A stretch of DNA of 22,873 bases from Eubacteriaceae bacterium UBA1433 (GTDB lineage: Bacteria; Bacillota; Clostridia; Eubacteriales; UBA1433). The notes under the pieces are model-generated. The model did no database searches. It was not told where the DNA came from and saw only the letters and a list, made by a program, of their open reading frames with translations. Location of the stretch: assembly GCA_002329295.1 (NCBI GenBank), contig DCTT01000008.1, positions 57,809 to 80,681 of the forward strand, in the 5' to 3' direction. The position numbers and the translations under genes are program-made. This document shows, in pieces, positions 13,528 through 20,639 of this stretch. Every line of letters starts with the position of its first letter. Position 1 is the first letter of the stretch.

Positions 13528-13965
13528 TTACTGACTTCTCTCTGAAAGCCGTTTATTCATTTCATTTGCGAGTTTCTTTTGGTGGGCGTAAAAGAACAGC
13601 CAGATAACAAAGGAAATTGCAATTTCAACGGCGATGGTGAGGATGATCGCAAGGGCGCCTTGTTCTGTCGGAATCCATCCGACGACAAATGCCGTGATCG
13701 TCATTACAACACATCCAATCCCCATGTGGATAAGTGTTTGAACCAGACGCGACAGGTTGTCGTTTTCGTAAAGGAAGGTCGGAAGGCCGAAACCTAATCC
13801 AATGACAAGTACGCCGGCAGCCATCTTGGAAAAAGAGTAATGAACCATTTGAAAGTTGCCGCCGTGATGGACATCGAACACAACGCCGATGACAACAAAA
13901 ATAGCAGCAGCCAAACCGATTGAAGTAAGTGTGTTGCGGAGCAAAGTATTTCTTTTTGATTTCAT
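13528..13965 (-). CDS. DUF3021 domain-containing membrane protein
   Basis: The 145-residue protein has four predicted membrane helices (about 11-31, 45-64, 73-95 and 100-127), in the layout of DUF3021 (PF11457). The visible features are a short basic N terminus, a first loop after GVVFDVHHGG, the FLYENDNLSRLVQTLIHMGIG segment linking helices 2 and 3, and a charged tail. DUF3021 proteins are almost always encoded next to a LytTR regulator and are thought to act as its membrane partner or anti-activator; the signal is unknown. It follows the LytTR gene by 12 nt, with AAGGAG overlapping the LytTR stop, so the two are co-transcribed. A strong terminator follows. Confidence 0.9.
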   Translation of the reverse strand: MKSKRNTLLRNTLTSIGLAAAIFVVIGVVFDVHHGGNFQMVHYSFSKMAAGVLVIGLGFGLPTFLYENDNLSRLVQTLIHMGIGCVVMTITAFVVGWIPTEQGALAIILTIAVEIAISFVIWLFFYAHQKKLANEMNKRLSERSQ

Positions 13966-13977
13966 AATAAAATCTCC

Positions 13978-14415
13978 TTATAAACCTAAGTATTTTTTAA
14001 AAGACGGAAGATATTTCCGTGAAATGTAGTCCTTGCAGCCGTTTTTCAGAACCATAAGCATCAGTCCGCTTAAGGTTGGTTCAACGTAATCAAGGAAATG
14101 CAGATTTGCAAGTGTACTTTTTGAAATTCGCATGAATCCATTTGCAAGGATTGCTTCCAATTCGTAAAGACGCTTTCCGCTGTGGTATTTTTTTGCTTTG
14201 GTATACACCACCGTCCTTTCATTTTCTACCCTGACCATATAGATTTCATCGGGGCGAAGTGCGATAATTCGTTCGTTTTCCGTCACGGGGATCACATCAG
14301 AGCTTTCCGTTTCCAGAAGCGTTGCCGTTTGGCGGATTTTTGGGGTTATTTCGCTTGTATAGATAACGGCATAGGGTTCTTTGGTTTCCGGCAGTACTTT
14401 TATTTCGACTTTCAC
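13978..14415 (-). CDS. LytTR family DNA-binding transcriptional regulator
   Basis: This 145-residue protein consists of a short N-terminal beta region (about 1-45) and a C-terminal LytTR DNA-binding domain (about 48-140): IIALRPDEIYMVRVENERTVVYT, YELEAILANGFMRISKSTLANL, and the ending NGCKDYISRKYLPSFKKYLG, which are typical of the YoaR/YcbP-neighbour class without a receiver domain. I chose the GTG at 14415 because AGAGGTG lies about 6 nt upstream. The longer frame from 14460 begins upstream of the predicted promoter's start site. With the adjacent DUF3021 gene it forms a common two-gene regulatory cassette, probably autoregulated. Its targets are not evident here. Confidence 0.9.
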   Translation of the reverse strand: MKVEIKVLPETKEPYAVIYTSEITPKIRQTATLLETESSDVIPVTENERIIALRPDEIYMVRVENERTVVYTKAKKYHSGKRLYELEAILANGFMRISKSTLANLHFLDYVEPTLSGLMLMVLKNGCKDYISRKYLPSFKKYLGL

Positions 14416-14444
14416 TGATATCACCTCTTTTTCCTTTCGAATAC

Positions 14445-14473
14445 AGTATACTTGAAGCATTTCGTTTTGTCTT
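14445..14473 (-). promoter_or_regulatory. Predicted promoter of the LytTR-DUF3021 unit
   Basis: AAGACA (14473-14468) and TATACT (14450-14445) are spaced 17 bp on the minus strand. The start near 14438 supports the GTG start codon of the LytTR gene at 14415. Confidence 0.5.
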
Positions 14474-14852
14474 TGGTTTTGCGGTAAGTGGCGGATTTAT
14501 GCGGGTAAGATGTAATTTGCAGGCTGCGTGTTTCCATTTTTTTCATAACCGCATTGATTATGGGGCTGCTTGTTTGATGAAAAAATGCTTCGCTGCGGTG
14601 CAAAATCTTTCAGATTTCATATGTCCGAGCGATAAATGAAATGCTGCGAAAACAGATCCTTGCCGAATGCAACGGCATCTTAAGAGCGTTTTTTGTCCAT
14701 ACAGAAAAATAATATTCGATAAAATACTCGATAAATTGCGGCAAAGATGCCAGCTGTTTTTTTTATCGGAACAGTTGTGCCAAGGGTTATTTTGAATAGA
14801 AACGATTTCGTTGCATCGTACAAAAGGGGATTTCAGAATACAATGAAAACAT
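14474..14852. other. Gap without a recognisable gene
   Basis: About 380 bp between the LytTR promoter and the terminator of the MBL-rhodanese gene. A minus-strand frame running out of the MBL gene region through the terminator is not credible as a protein. I see only AT-rich sequence with a small tandem CGATAAA pair near 14718-14735, and no RNA motif I recognise. Confidence 0.45.
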
Positions 14853-14882
14853 AAAAAAACGCCTGTATGGTTTTCATACAGG
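14853..14882 (-). terminator. Intrinsic terminator of the MBL-rhodanese gene
   Basis: CCTGTATG (14862-14869) and CATACAGG (14875-14882) form a perfect 8-bp stem with a 5-nt loop. On the minus strand it is followed by CG and seven Ts (14859-14853). Confidence 0.85.
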
Positions 14883-14901
14883 AATTTTAAAACGAAATTT
14901 A

Positions 14902-16284
14902 TTAAGAGAGGCCGGTTGTTGTCGGATAGTTCACGGCTGTCCAAGCGGGCATCGCACCCAAGACATTATAGATTTTTTTGTCCTTGACGTGCTGCAAAAA
15001 AAGACTCAGTGCCGTCAGCGAGCGGTATCCGCTGCTGCAGATAAAAGCAATGGGTCTGCTTTCGTCCTGCAATTCCGCATAACGTGTGCGCATATCGTGG
15101 GTCGGAATCGAGACGGCGCCTTGAATGTGGGCTGCATGATATTCTTCCGCATTGCGTGTATCCACAAGAAGAATCTTCTCTTCTTCCAATTGCCTTTTCA
15201 GTTCATGAACGGTGATGTTTTCGTAATGAGCGGTGTGGCGGGCATCGTCAATCCAGGCATCGATGCCGCTTTTTAAATAGCCGACGATGTTGTCGAGTCC
15301 CACGTTGCGCAGTTGATTTTGTGCGAAAGTAAGCTCGTTTTCGTTGCTGCATACCAAAAGAATCGGCTTGTCCGGCGGCAGAATCCAGCCGGCAAAGGTC
15401 GGAAAATTGCCTTTGACGCTGATGGCATAAGAATTTTCGATATGCGCCGAGGCAAAGTGATGAAAACTCCTCGTATCTACAATCAGGTGCCCTTCTTTTG
15501 CCAGTTTGTCGAACTGAGCCGGAGAAAGGGGCTTAATTTTCGGCAGCGAAGATACAGCAGCCGCGCCTTTTCGGTTGATTGCGGAACAGCGACTGAAGTG
15601 GTCCGGTGCGACGGGCATGTCTTTTAACAGCGTTTCGATAAAGACCTCTTTGGGATGAAGTTTCATGGGCTCGTTATACATGCGTTCGATGCCGATTGTG
15701 GACGTGAGCTTGTTGGACAGGCGTTTTCCGCAAAGGGAACCGGCGCCGTGTCCCGGATAGACTTCCAGATGGTCGCCCAAGCTCTCGATGATGCGCAGGC
15801 TGTCATAGAGGGAAGAGGCAAGGCATTCTTTGAGGTCGGGAAACAGGTCCGGTCGCCCGACATCGCCGACAAACAGCGTATCTCCGCTGAAAACCGCAAT
15901 GGAAAACGGGCCTCGGCGGGTATCGGCAAAGACAAAAACGGAACTTTCCGGCGTGTGTCCCGGCGTGTTGAGAAGCTTGACGGAAAACACATCGAGCATA
16001 AGTTCTTCGCCGTGTTCAAGACCCTGATGGGGATAGTGCACTTTGGCGTTTTTCGCAAGATAGATCGGGGCGCCTGTTTTTTCGGCAAGTTCAAGGTGTC
16101 CCGAGACAAAATCCGCATGAAGATGCGTTTCAAAAATGCCGGCTATCGGCAGATGCAGCGAATCGGCGATTTGAATATATTGGTCGATGTTTCTGACGGG
16201 GTCAATGACAAAACAAGCGTTTTGCCCGCCGACGACATAGGACAACTGCGCGAGACCGGGGGTATAAATTTGTTTGATTTCCAT
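14902..16284 (-). CDS. Persulfide dioxygenase-like MBL-fold protein with two rhodanese domains (CstB-like)
   Basis: The 460-residue protein has an N-terminal metallo-beta-lactamase domain (about 1-235) with THLHADFVSGH (H54, H56, D58, H63), TPGH (H110), SGDTLF (D135) and VYPGHG (H179), the ETHE1/CstB-type ligand set for a mononuclear iron. Two rhodanese domains follow. The first (about 255-347) has VCSNENE (C312) in place of the usual CxxGxR loop and may be inactive or altered. The second (about 360-455) has the full loop CSSGYRS with C416. CstB proteins oxidise low-molecular-weight persulfides to sulfite and form thiosulfate. The ATG at 16284 has AGGTGA just upstream, and the longer frame lacks this. 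It is divergent from an ArsR repressor and a persulfide-reductase fusion, which supports a sulfide/persulfide detoxification role. Confidence 0.9.
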   Translation of the reverse strand: MEIKQIYTPGLAQLSYVVGGQNACFVIDPVRNIDQYIQIADSLHLPIAGIFETHLHADFVSGHLELAEKTGAPIYLAKNAKVHYPHQGLEHGEELMLDVFSVKLLNTPGHTPESSVFVFADTRRGPFSIAVFSGDTLFVGDVGRPDLFPDLKECLASSLYDSLRIIESLGDHLEVYPGHGAGSLCGKRLSNKLTSTIGIERMYNEPMKLHPKEVFIETLLKDMPVAPDHFSRCSAINRKGAAAVSSLPKIKPLSPAQFDKLAKEGHLIVDTRSFHHFASAHIENSYAISVKGNFPTFAGWILPPDKPILLVCSNENELTFAQNQLRNVGLDNIVGYLKSGIDAWIDDARHTAHYENITVHELKRQLEEEKILLVDTRNAEEYHAAHIQGAVSIPTHDMRTRYAELQDESRPIAFICSSGYRSLTALSLFLQHVKDKKIYNVLGAMPAWTAVNYPTTTGLS

Positions 16285-16316
16285 ATCGTCACCTCGAAAC
16301 GATAGACGTTGCAATC

Positions 16317-16346
16317 ATTGTACCAAACAATGGCAAAGATTTCCAA
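16317..16346 (-). promoter_or_regulatory. Predicted promoter of the MBL-rhodanese gene
   Basis: TTGGAA (16346-16341) and TACAAT (16322-16317) with an extended TGG are spaced 18 bp on the minus strand. The start would be about 25 nt before the ATG. I see no copy of the AATATTA/TAATATT dyad here, so control may differ from the arsR side. Confidence 0.55.
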
Positions 16347-16388
16347 CTTTTTATGATGACGAGCGATAAAAAAATGCGGAAAAAGGGG

Positions 16389-16434
16389 TTGACAAAAATA
16401 TTACAATATACTAATATTAAGATATAATAATATT
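16389..16434 (+). promoter_or_regulatory. arsR promoter with AT-rich operator dyad
   Basis: TTGACA (16389-16394) is followed after 17 bp by TAATAT (16412-16417); a second possible -10, TATAAT, lies at 16423-16428. AATATTA (16397-16403) and TAATATT (16412-16418) form a perfect inverted repeat with an 8-bp spacer, and TAATATT recurs at 16428-16434. The dyad covers the spacer and -10, as expected for an ArsR repressor blocking its own promoter. Confidence 0.6.
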
Positions 16435-16451
16435 TGTGCGTGGAGGTTGTT

Positions 16452-16772
16452 TTGGATACAGCGGAAAAAATAAAAATGAAAAAAGAGCTGACGGAGAAGG
16501 CGGAGTTTTTTAAGACGATATCACATCCGGTAAGACTGTGCATACTGGCGCTTTTATTGAGAAACGAAGACAGCAACGTAACGAACATGCAGTGTTGCAT
16601 CGATGTTTCTCAGTCTACGGTATCTCAGCATCTTGCCAAGCTGAAAATGGCCGGCATCATCACGGGCAGGCGTGAAGGAACAGAGATTTTTTACAGCATT
16701 GCAAACGAACAGCTGGCTCATACATTGCAAATAATTTTAGAAAATGTTCAGTGCAAAGGAGAAAGCAAATGA
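16452..16772 (+). CDS. ArsR family repressor, probable thiol/persulfide or metal sensor
   Basis: This 106-residue winged-helix repressor begins at a TTG (16452) placed 5 nt after GGAGG; the next in-frame ATG (16482) has no good ribosome binding site. The core reads FFKTISHPVRLCILALLL (19-36), the recognition helix VSQSTVSQHLAKLKMAG (52-68) and the wing GRREGTEIFYSI (72-83). Cysteines are C30 in the second helix, vicinal C48-C49 just before the recognition helix, and C101 in the last helix. The C30/C101 pair is placed much like the redox pair of BigR/SqrR persulfide sensors, while the vicinal pair recalls metal or arsenite sites. It overlaps the fusion gene by 4 nt, so it controls sulfur-handling genes. 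A reactive-sulfur inducer is the best inference. Confidence 0.88.
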   Translation: MDTAEKIKMKKELTEKAEFFKTISHPVRLCILALLLRNEDSNVTNMQCCIDVSQSTVSQHLAKLKMAGIITGRREGTEIFYSIANEQLAHTLQIILENVQCKGESK

Positions 16773-19282
16773 GCAAAAAGGTATTAATCGTCGGCGGAGT
16801 TGCCGGAGGGGCTTCGGCGGCGACCAGGCTGAGAAGGCTGGATGAAGAGGCGGAGATTGTTTTATTTGAACGAGGAAAATATATTTCTTACGCAAACTGC
16901 GGACTTCCTTATTATATCGGCGATGTCATCAAAGACAGAGAGGCGCTGCTCGTTCAGACGCCCGAAAAAATCAACGGACATTTTGACATTGATGTTCGCG
17001 TCGAAAACGAAGTGCTGTCCGTTGACAAAGAAAACAAGAAAGTTGCGGTCAAAAATTTGCAGACCGGTGAAGAATATGAAGAGAGCTATGATGTGCTGAT
17101 ATTGGCAACGGGCTCGTCGCCCATTCGCCCCCCTATTGAAGGCATTGATTCGGAGGGCATTTATACTTTGTGGAATGTGCCGGACGTGGATCGGATCAAA
17201 GCGCATATGCAGCAAAAAAAACCGAAAAGAGCCGCAGTGGTCGGCGGCGGATTTATCGGTCTGGAAATGAGCGAAAACCTGCACCGTGCGGGACTGGAAG
17301 TTACGGTGATAGAAATGCTCGACCAGGTCATGGCGCCCATTGATTATGAAATGGCGCAGCTGGTGGAAGAAAATATGGTTTTCAACGGCGTGGCGCTGAA
17401 GTTGGGAGACGGGGTCAAACGATTCGAAAAAACGGAGCAGGGCATTCATATTCATTTGCAGAGCGGGGATGTGGTAGAGACGGATATGGTTATTTTATCC
17501 ATCGGCGTTCGACCCAACAGTGAACTGGCAAGAAATGCGAATTTGGCACTCAATGAGCGAGGCGGCGTCGTCGTGGACGAATACATGCGCACATCGGATC
17601 CGAGTATTTATGCAGTAGGCGATATTGTTGAAATCGAAGAATTTGTAAGTAAAGGCAGGGCGATGATTCCGCTCGGAGGCCCGGCCAACAAACAGGCGCG
17701 TATTTGCGCAAACAACATTGCGAGCAAGGACGGCGTTTTCGAAGCCTATCGAGGCACACAGGGCACATCGGTGGCGCAGATTTTTGACTTGACCGTTGCT
17801 TCAACGGGCATCAATGAAAAAACGATGAAGCGCTGGGGAAAAAAATACGGAGAAGATTATTATACGGCGATCATCAGCCAAAAATCGCACGGCGGGTATT
17901 ATCCCGGCGCCACGCTGATGCACTTAAAGCTTGTTTTTGACAAAACGGGCAAAATATACGGCGCTCAGATTGTAGGGCAGGACGGCGTGGACAAGCGCAT
18001 TGACACGATTGCCACGACGATACGACTGGGCGGAGATATTGCTTCGCTGATGGATTTGGAGCTGGCCTATGCGCCGCCGTATTCTTCGGCAAAAGACCCG
18101 GTAAACATGTTGGGCTTTGTGGCGGACAATGTGCTGAAAGGCCTGGTAAGCTTTGTGGGCTATGACGAAGTGGATCGAGACGGAAAGTATGTCGGCGATG
18201 AAGAGGCGGTGGTGTTGGATGTTCGGGAAGAGGAGGAGCGCGCGGTCAAAGAGTTCAAAACCGATATCGCCATTCCGCTTTCGCAATTGCGCAAGCGATA
18301 TCATGAGTTGGATCCGAAAAAACTGACGGTGCTGTTTTGTCCTGCGGGAATCAGGGCCTACAGCGCGGCGCGCGTTTTGGCGCAAAAGGGGTTTGAAAAG
18401 GTGAAAATCTATCCGGGCGGGGTTCGTTTTCACGAAGCGCAAAATTATCGAAATCTTATTGAAAATACGGAGGCAAACAGCATGGCGCAAGAAGAAAGAA
18501 TTGCAACAAGCGGCACAGAAACAGAAAATTATCGGGTGGATATTATCGCGGATTGCAGCGGCATGCAGTGTCCGGGGCCGTTGATGAAAGTCTATGGCAC
18601 GATGAAGGATATGGCAAAGGGAGAAATATTGAAGGTAACGGCGACGGACTTTGGTTTCGGCAGAGATGTGGAGGCCTGGAGCAAGAGAACGGGCAATACA
18701 CTGCTGAAAGTGGAAAAAGACAACAGTCAAATAACGGCTTATGTGCAAAAAGGAACAGAGACGCAGTCCGATGCGGCTTCGACAGCGGCGATACAAGAAA
18801 AAGGCGCATTGCCCCAGGGAAAGACCATCATCGTCTTTAGCGGGGATATGGACAAGGTGATGGCATCGTTTATTATTGCGAACGGTGCGGCGGCCATGGG
18901 CAGAGAAGTGACGATGTTTTTCACGTTCTGGGGATTGAACGTGTTGAGAAAATCGGAAAAACAAAAGGTGAAAAAGTCGCTGATTTCTTCGATGTTCGGC
19001 AAAATGATGCCGCGCGGAGCAGGGAAGCTGAAAATTTCCAAAATGAATATGGGCGGCATGGGAACATCAATGATGAAAAAAGTAATGCGTGATAAAAGGG
19101 TGGATTCTTTGGAGACGCTGATTGAAAATGCGAAGCAAAACGGTGTGAAGTTCATTGCCTGCACGATGTCTATGGATGTGATGGGCATCACGAAAGAAGA
19201 GCTGATGGACGGCGTGGAATATGCCGGAGTCGGAACCTATTTGGGCGATGCGGAAGAGTCCAATGTCAACCTATTCATTTAG
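16769..19282 (+). CDS. CoA-disulfide/persulfide reductase - rhodanese - TusA - DsrE-like four-domain fusion
   Basis: This 837-residue protein combines four sulfur-handling modules. Residues 1-450 form an FAD/NAD(P)H disulfide reductase of the CoADR/Npsr type: GGVAGGASAATRLRR for FAD, active-site C44 in SYANCGLPYY, a second Rossmann loop VVGGGFIGLEMSE, and YAVGDIVEI. Residues about 470-565 form a rhodanese with C524 in FCPAGIRAYS, a variant of CRSGxRS. Residues about 588-660 form a TusA domain with CSGMQCPGPL (C601). Residues about 684-837 form a DsrE-like domain with C798 in ACTMSMDVMGI. Such proteins reduce CoA or protein persulfides and relay sulfur between cysteines. The ATG at 16769 overlaps the arsR stop (ATGA) with AAAGGAG upstream. 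With the divergent MBL-rhodanese gene it makes a reactive-sulfur detoxification module. Confidence 0.93.
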   Translation: MSKKVLIVGGVAGGASAATRLRRLDEEAEIVLFERGKYISYANCGLPYYIGDVIKDREALLVQTPEKINGHFDIDVRVENEVLSVDKENKKVAVKNLQTGEEYEESYDVLILATGSSPIRPPIEGIDSEGIYTLWNVPDVDRIKAHMQQKKPKRAAVVGGGFIGLEMSENLHRAGLEVTVIEMLDQVMAPIDYEMAQLVEENMVFNGVALKLGDGVKRFEKTEQGIHIHLQSGDVVETDMVILSIGVRPNSELARNANLALNERGGVVVDEYMRTSDPSIYAVGDIVEIEEFVSKGRAMIPLGGPANKQARICANNIASKDGVFEAYRGTQGTSVAQIFDLTVASTGINEKTMKRWGKKYGEDYYTAIISQKSHGGYYPGATLMHLKLVFDKTGKIYGAQIVGQDGVDKRIDTIATTIRLGGDIASLMDLELAYAPPYSSAKDPVNMLGFVADNVLKGLVSFVGYDEVDRDGKYVGDEEAVVLDVREEEERAVKEFKTDIAIPLSQLRKRYHELDPKKLTVLFCPAGIRAYSAARVLAQKGFEKVKIYPGGVRFHEAQNYRNLIENTEANSMAQEERIATSGTETENYRVDIIADCSGMQCPGPLMKVYGTMKDMAKGEILKVTATDFGFGRDVEAWSKRTGNTLLKVEKDNSQITAYVQKGTETQSDAASTAAIQEKGALPQGKTIIVFSGDMDKVMASFIIANGAAAMGREVTMFFTFWGLNVLRKSEKQKVKKSLISSMFGKMMPRGAGKLKISKMNMGGMGTSMMKKVMRDKRVDSLETLIENAKQNGVKFIACTMSMDVMGITKEELMDGVEYAGVGTYLGDAEESNVNLFI

Positions 19283-19305
19283 CAGCCGTTTTTGCAAAGA
19301 GCTTA

Positions 19306-19351
19306 CAAACAATAAAACCTCCGTGGGGAGGTTTTATTGTTTGTTTTTTTT
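19306..19351 (+). terminator. Strong terminator of the arsR-reductase operon, overlapping the end of the RHH gene
   Basis: CAAACAATAAAACCTCC (19306-19322) pairs perfectly with GGAGGTTTTATTGTTTG (19327-19343) around a GTGG loop, followed by eight Ts. The 3' arm and T-run are also the last codons and the stop of the opposite-strand small RHH gene. Confidence 0.95.
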
Positions 19352-19501
19352 GCGCTGTTTGACGCATTCGTGCAACAGATATTCAATTTGGCCGTTGATG
19401 GAACGAAAATCGTCTTCCGCCCAGGCTGCGATTTCTTTCCAAAGCGAAGAAGAAAGCCTTAACAGGACTTGTTTTTTTGCTTTTTCTTGATCGGTGCTCA
19501 T
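19334..19501 (-). CDS. Arc-like ribbon-helix-helix DNA-binding protein, 55 residues
   Basis: The frame from the ATG at 19501 to TAA (19336-19334) reads MSTDQEKAKKQVLLRLSSSL, then WKEIAAWAEDDFRSINGQIE, then YLLHECVKQRKKNKQ. This fits Arc/MetJ-type ribbon-helix-helix proteins: a beta strand (VLLRLS, 12-17), helix A (SLWKEIAAWAEDD, 19-31) and helix B (SINGQIEYLLHECVKQRKK, 34-52), with the RSINGQIEYLL core typical of the Arc family. It starts 16 nt after the SPFH gene stop, so it is its operon partner, and probably acts as a dimeric DNA-binding regulator. Palindromes in the operon leader (20581-20602) are candidate binding sites. The last codons (KKNKQ) are encoded by the complement of the neighbouring terminator. 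Confidence 0.88.
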   Translation of the reverse strand: MSTDQEKAKKQVLLRLSSSLWKEIAAWAEDDFRSINGQIEYLLHECVKQRKKNKQ

Positions 19502-19517
19502 AACAGTCGGGCTGCCC

Positions 19518-20555
19518 TTAATAGAGTGAGCCGCTGTTTACAATCGGTTGCGCGTCTTTGTTGCCGCAAAGCACAACGAGCAAATTGCTGACCATCGCGG
19601 CTTTTCGTTCTTCGTCTAAAGTGACGACGTCGTTTTCATTGAGTTTGTTCAGAGCCATTTCCACCATGCCCACGGCGCCTTCCACGATCATTTGTCTGGC
19701 GTCGATGATGGCGGAAGCCTGCTGGCGCTGCAGCATGGCGGCGGCGATTTCCGGTGCATAGGCCAAGTGTGTGATGCGGGCTTCAATGACTTCAAGGCCG
19801 GCGATCTCTACACGTGATTGAATATCTTCTTTGAGTTTTTGAGCGACCTCCTGGCTGCTTCCGCGAAGAGATTTTTCGTTCTTTGACTCGTCGTTTTCGC
19901 CGGAGTGGTTGGAAATATCATAAGGGTACGTGCGCACGACGTCCCGCAGGGCGGAGTCGCACTGGATCGATAAATATTCCCGATAATTGTCCACGTTAAA
20001 GACGGCTTTTGCCGTGTTGACAACACGCCAAATGACGACGATACCGATGATGATCGGATTACCCAGCTCATCGTTGATTTTTTGTTTTTCGTTGTTGAGC
20101 GTCAAAGCTTTCAGCGAGATTTTTTTGTCGAAAAGCTTGGCGGTTTCACGGGCGCTCTTTTTTTCTTCGGTGGTTGCTTCCATGACGCCGATTGCGGCTG
20201 AAGCAGCATTGGCGGCAGGGTTAAAAGCTGTGGCAAAGGGAATGACAAAGAAAAAACCCGGGCCTTTGAGCGTGCCGTAATAGTTGCCGAAGAGCGTTAA
20301 GACCAAGGCTTCGTTGGGTTTTAATATTTTGAGTCCGGCAAAGAGAAAGGGGCAGACCAAAAACATCAGGATGCCGATGGTCCGCAGGATTCCGCCGGCG
20401 GCGTTGTGGTCTGATTCCAATAAAACAACGCCGAAAATAAAGGCAAAGATGCCTGCGGCCAGCATAGCCAAAGTAATCAACAGCATCGGCATGCCGGCGC
20501 TGTGTTTTGCGCAAATTTCTTCATGGTGCGGTTGTGCGGGTGCGGTGGTATTCAT
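19518..20555 (-). CDS. SPFH/Band 7 domain membrane protein
   Basis: The 345-residue protein has two closely spaced N-terminal membrane helices (about 23-46 and 54-77), then a Band 7/SPFH domain (about 80-270): LKPNEALVLTLFGNYYGTLKGPGF, ALTLNNEKQKINDELGNPI, VFNVDNYREYLSIQCDSALRDVV, IQSRVEIAGLEVIEARITHLAYAPEIA. A coiled-coil AAMLQRQQASAIIDARQMIVEGAV region (about 273-297) follows. SPFH proteins form ring-like assemblies that organise membrane microdomains and protect or recruit membrane enzymes. I chose the ATG at 20555, 9 nt after AGGAGG; a TTG at 20561 is too close to that site. It is followed by the RHH gene in one operon, a pairing seen in other Bacillota genomes. The specific role is unknown. 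Confidence 0.92.
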   Translation of the reverse strand: MNTTAPAQPHHEEICAKHSAGMPMLLITLAMLAAGIFAFIFGVVLLESDHNAAGGILRTIGILMFLVCPFLFAGLKILKPNEALVLTLFGNYYGTLKGPGFFFVIPFATAFNPAANAASAAIGVMEATTEEKKSARETAKLFDKKISLKALTLNNEKQKINDELGNPIIIGIVVIWRVVNTAKAVFNVDNYREYLSIQCDSALRDVVRTYPYDISNHSGENDESKNEKSLRGSSQEVAQKLKEDIQSRVEIAGLEVIEARITHLAYAPEIAAAMLQRQQASAIIDARQMIVEGAVGMVEMALNKLNENDVVTLDEERKAAMVSNLLVVLCGNKDAQPIVNSGSLY

Positions 20556-20580
20556 AAACAAAAGCCTCCTTGATATTAAA

Positions 20581-20602
20581 ATGATATCATAATCATATTA
20601 TG
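20581..20602 (-). promoter_or_regulatory. Overlapping palindromes in the SPFH-RHH leader (candidate operator)
   Basis: ATGATATCAT (20581-20590) is a perfect 10-bp palindrome, and CATAAT-CAT-ATTATG (20588-20602) is a perfect inverted repeat overlapping it by 3 bp. They lie between the -10 and the ribosome binding site, a position suited to a repressor. The RHH protein of the same operon is the obvious candidate ligand. Confidence 0.5.
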
Positions 20603-20607
20603 TTTAT

Positions 20608-20637
20608 ATTATACTCCTTTGCCGCGGATTTTGTCAA
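20608..20637 (-). promoter_or_regulatory. Predicted promoter of the SPFH-RHH operon
   Basis: Consensus TTGACA (20637-20632) and TATAAT (20613-20608) are spaced 18 bp on the minus strand. The -35 directly abuts the U-run of the upstream hppA terminator. Confidence 0.75.
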
Positions 20638-20639
20638 TC

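Noticed and set aside
14558..14944. 128-codon minus-strand frame spanning the MBL gene end, the terminator and the gap
   Set aside because: It runs through a strong intrinsic terminator, has no ribosome binding site and a low-likelihood composition.
17924..18964. 346-codon minus-strand frame inside the reductase fusion gene
   Set aside because: It is antisense to a gene with four clear domains; the translation is His/Arg/Phe-rich noise typical of shadow frames.
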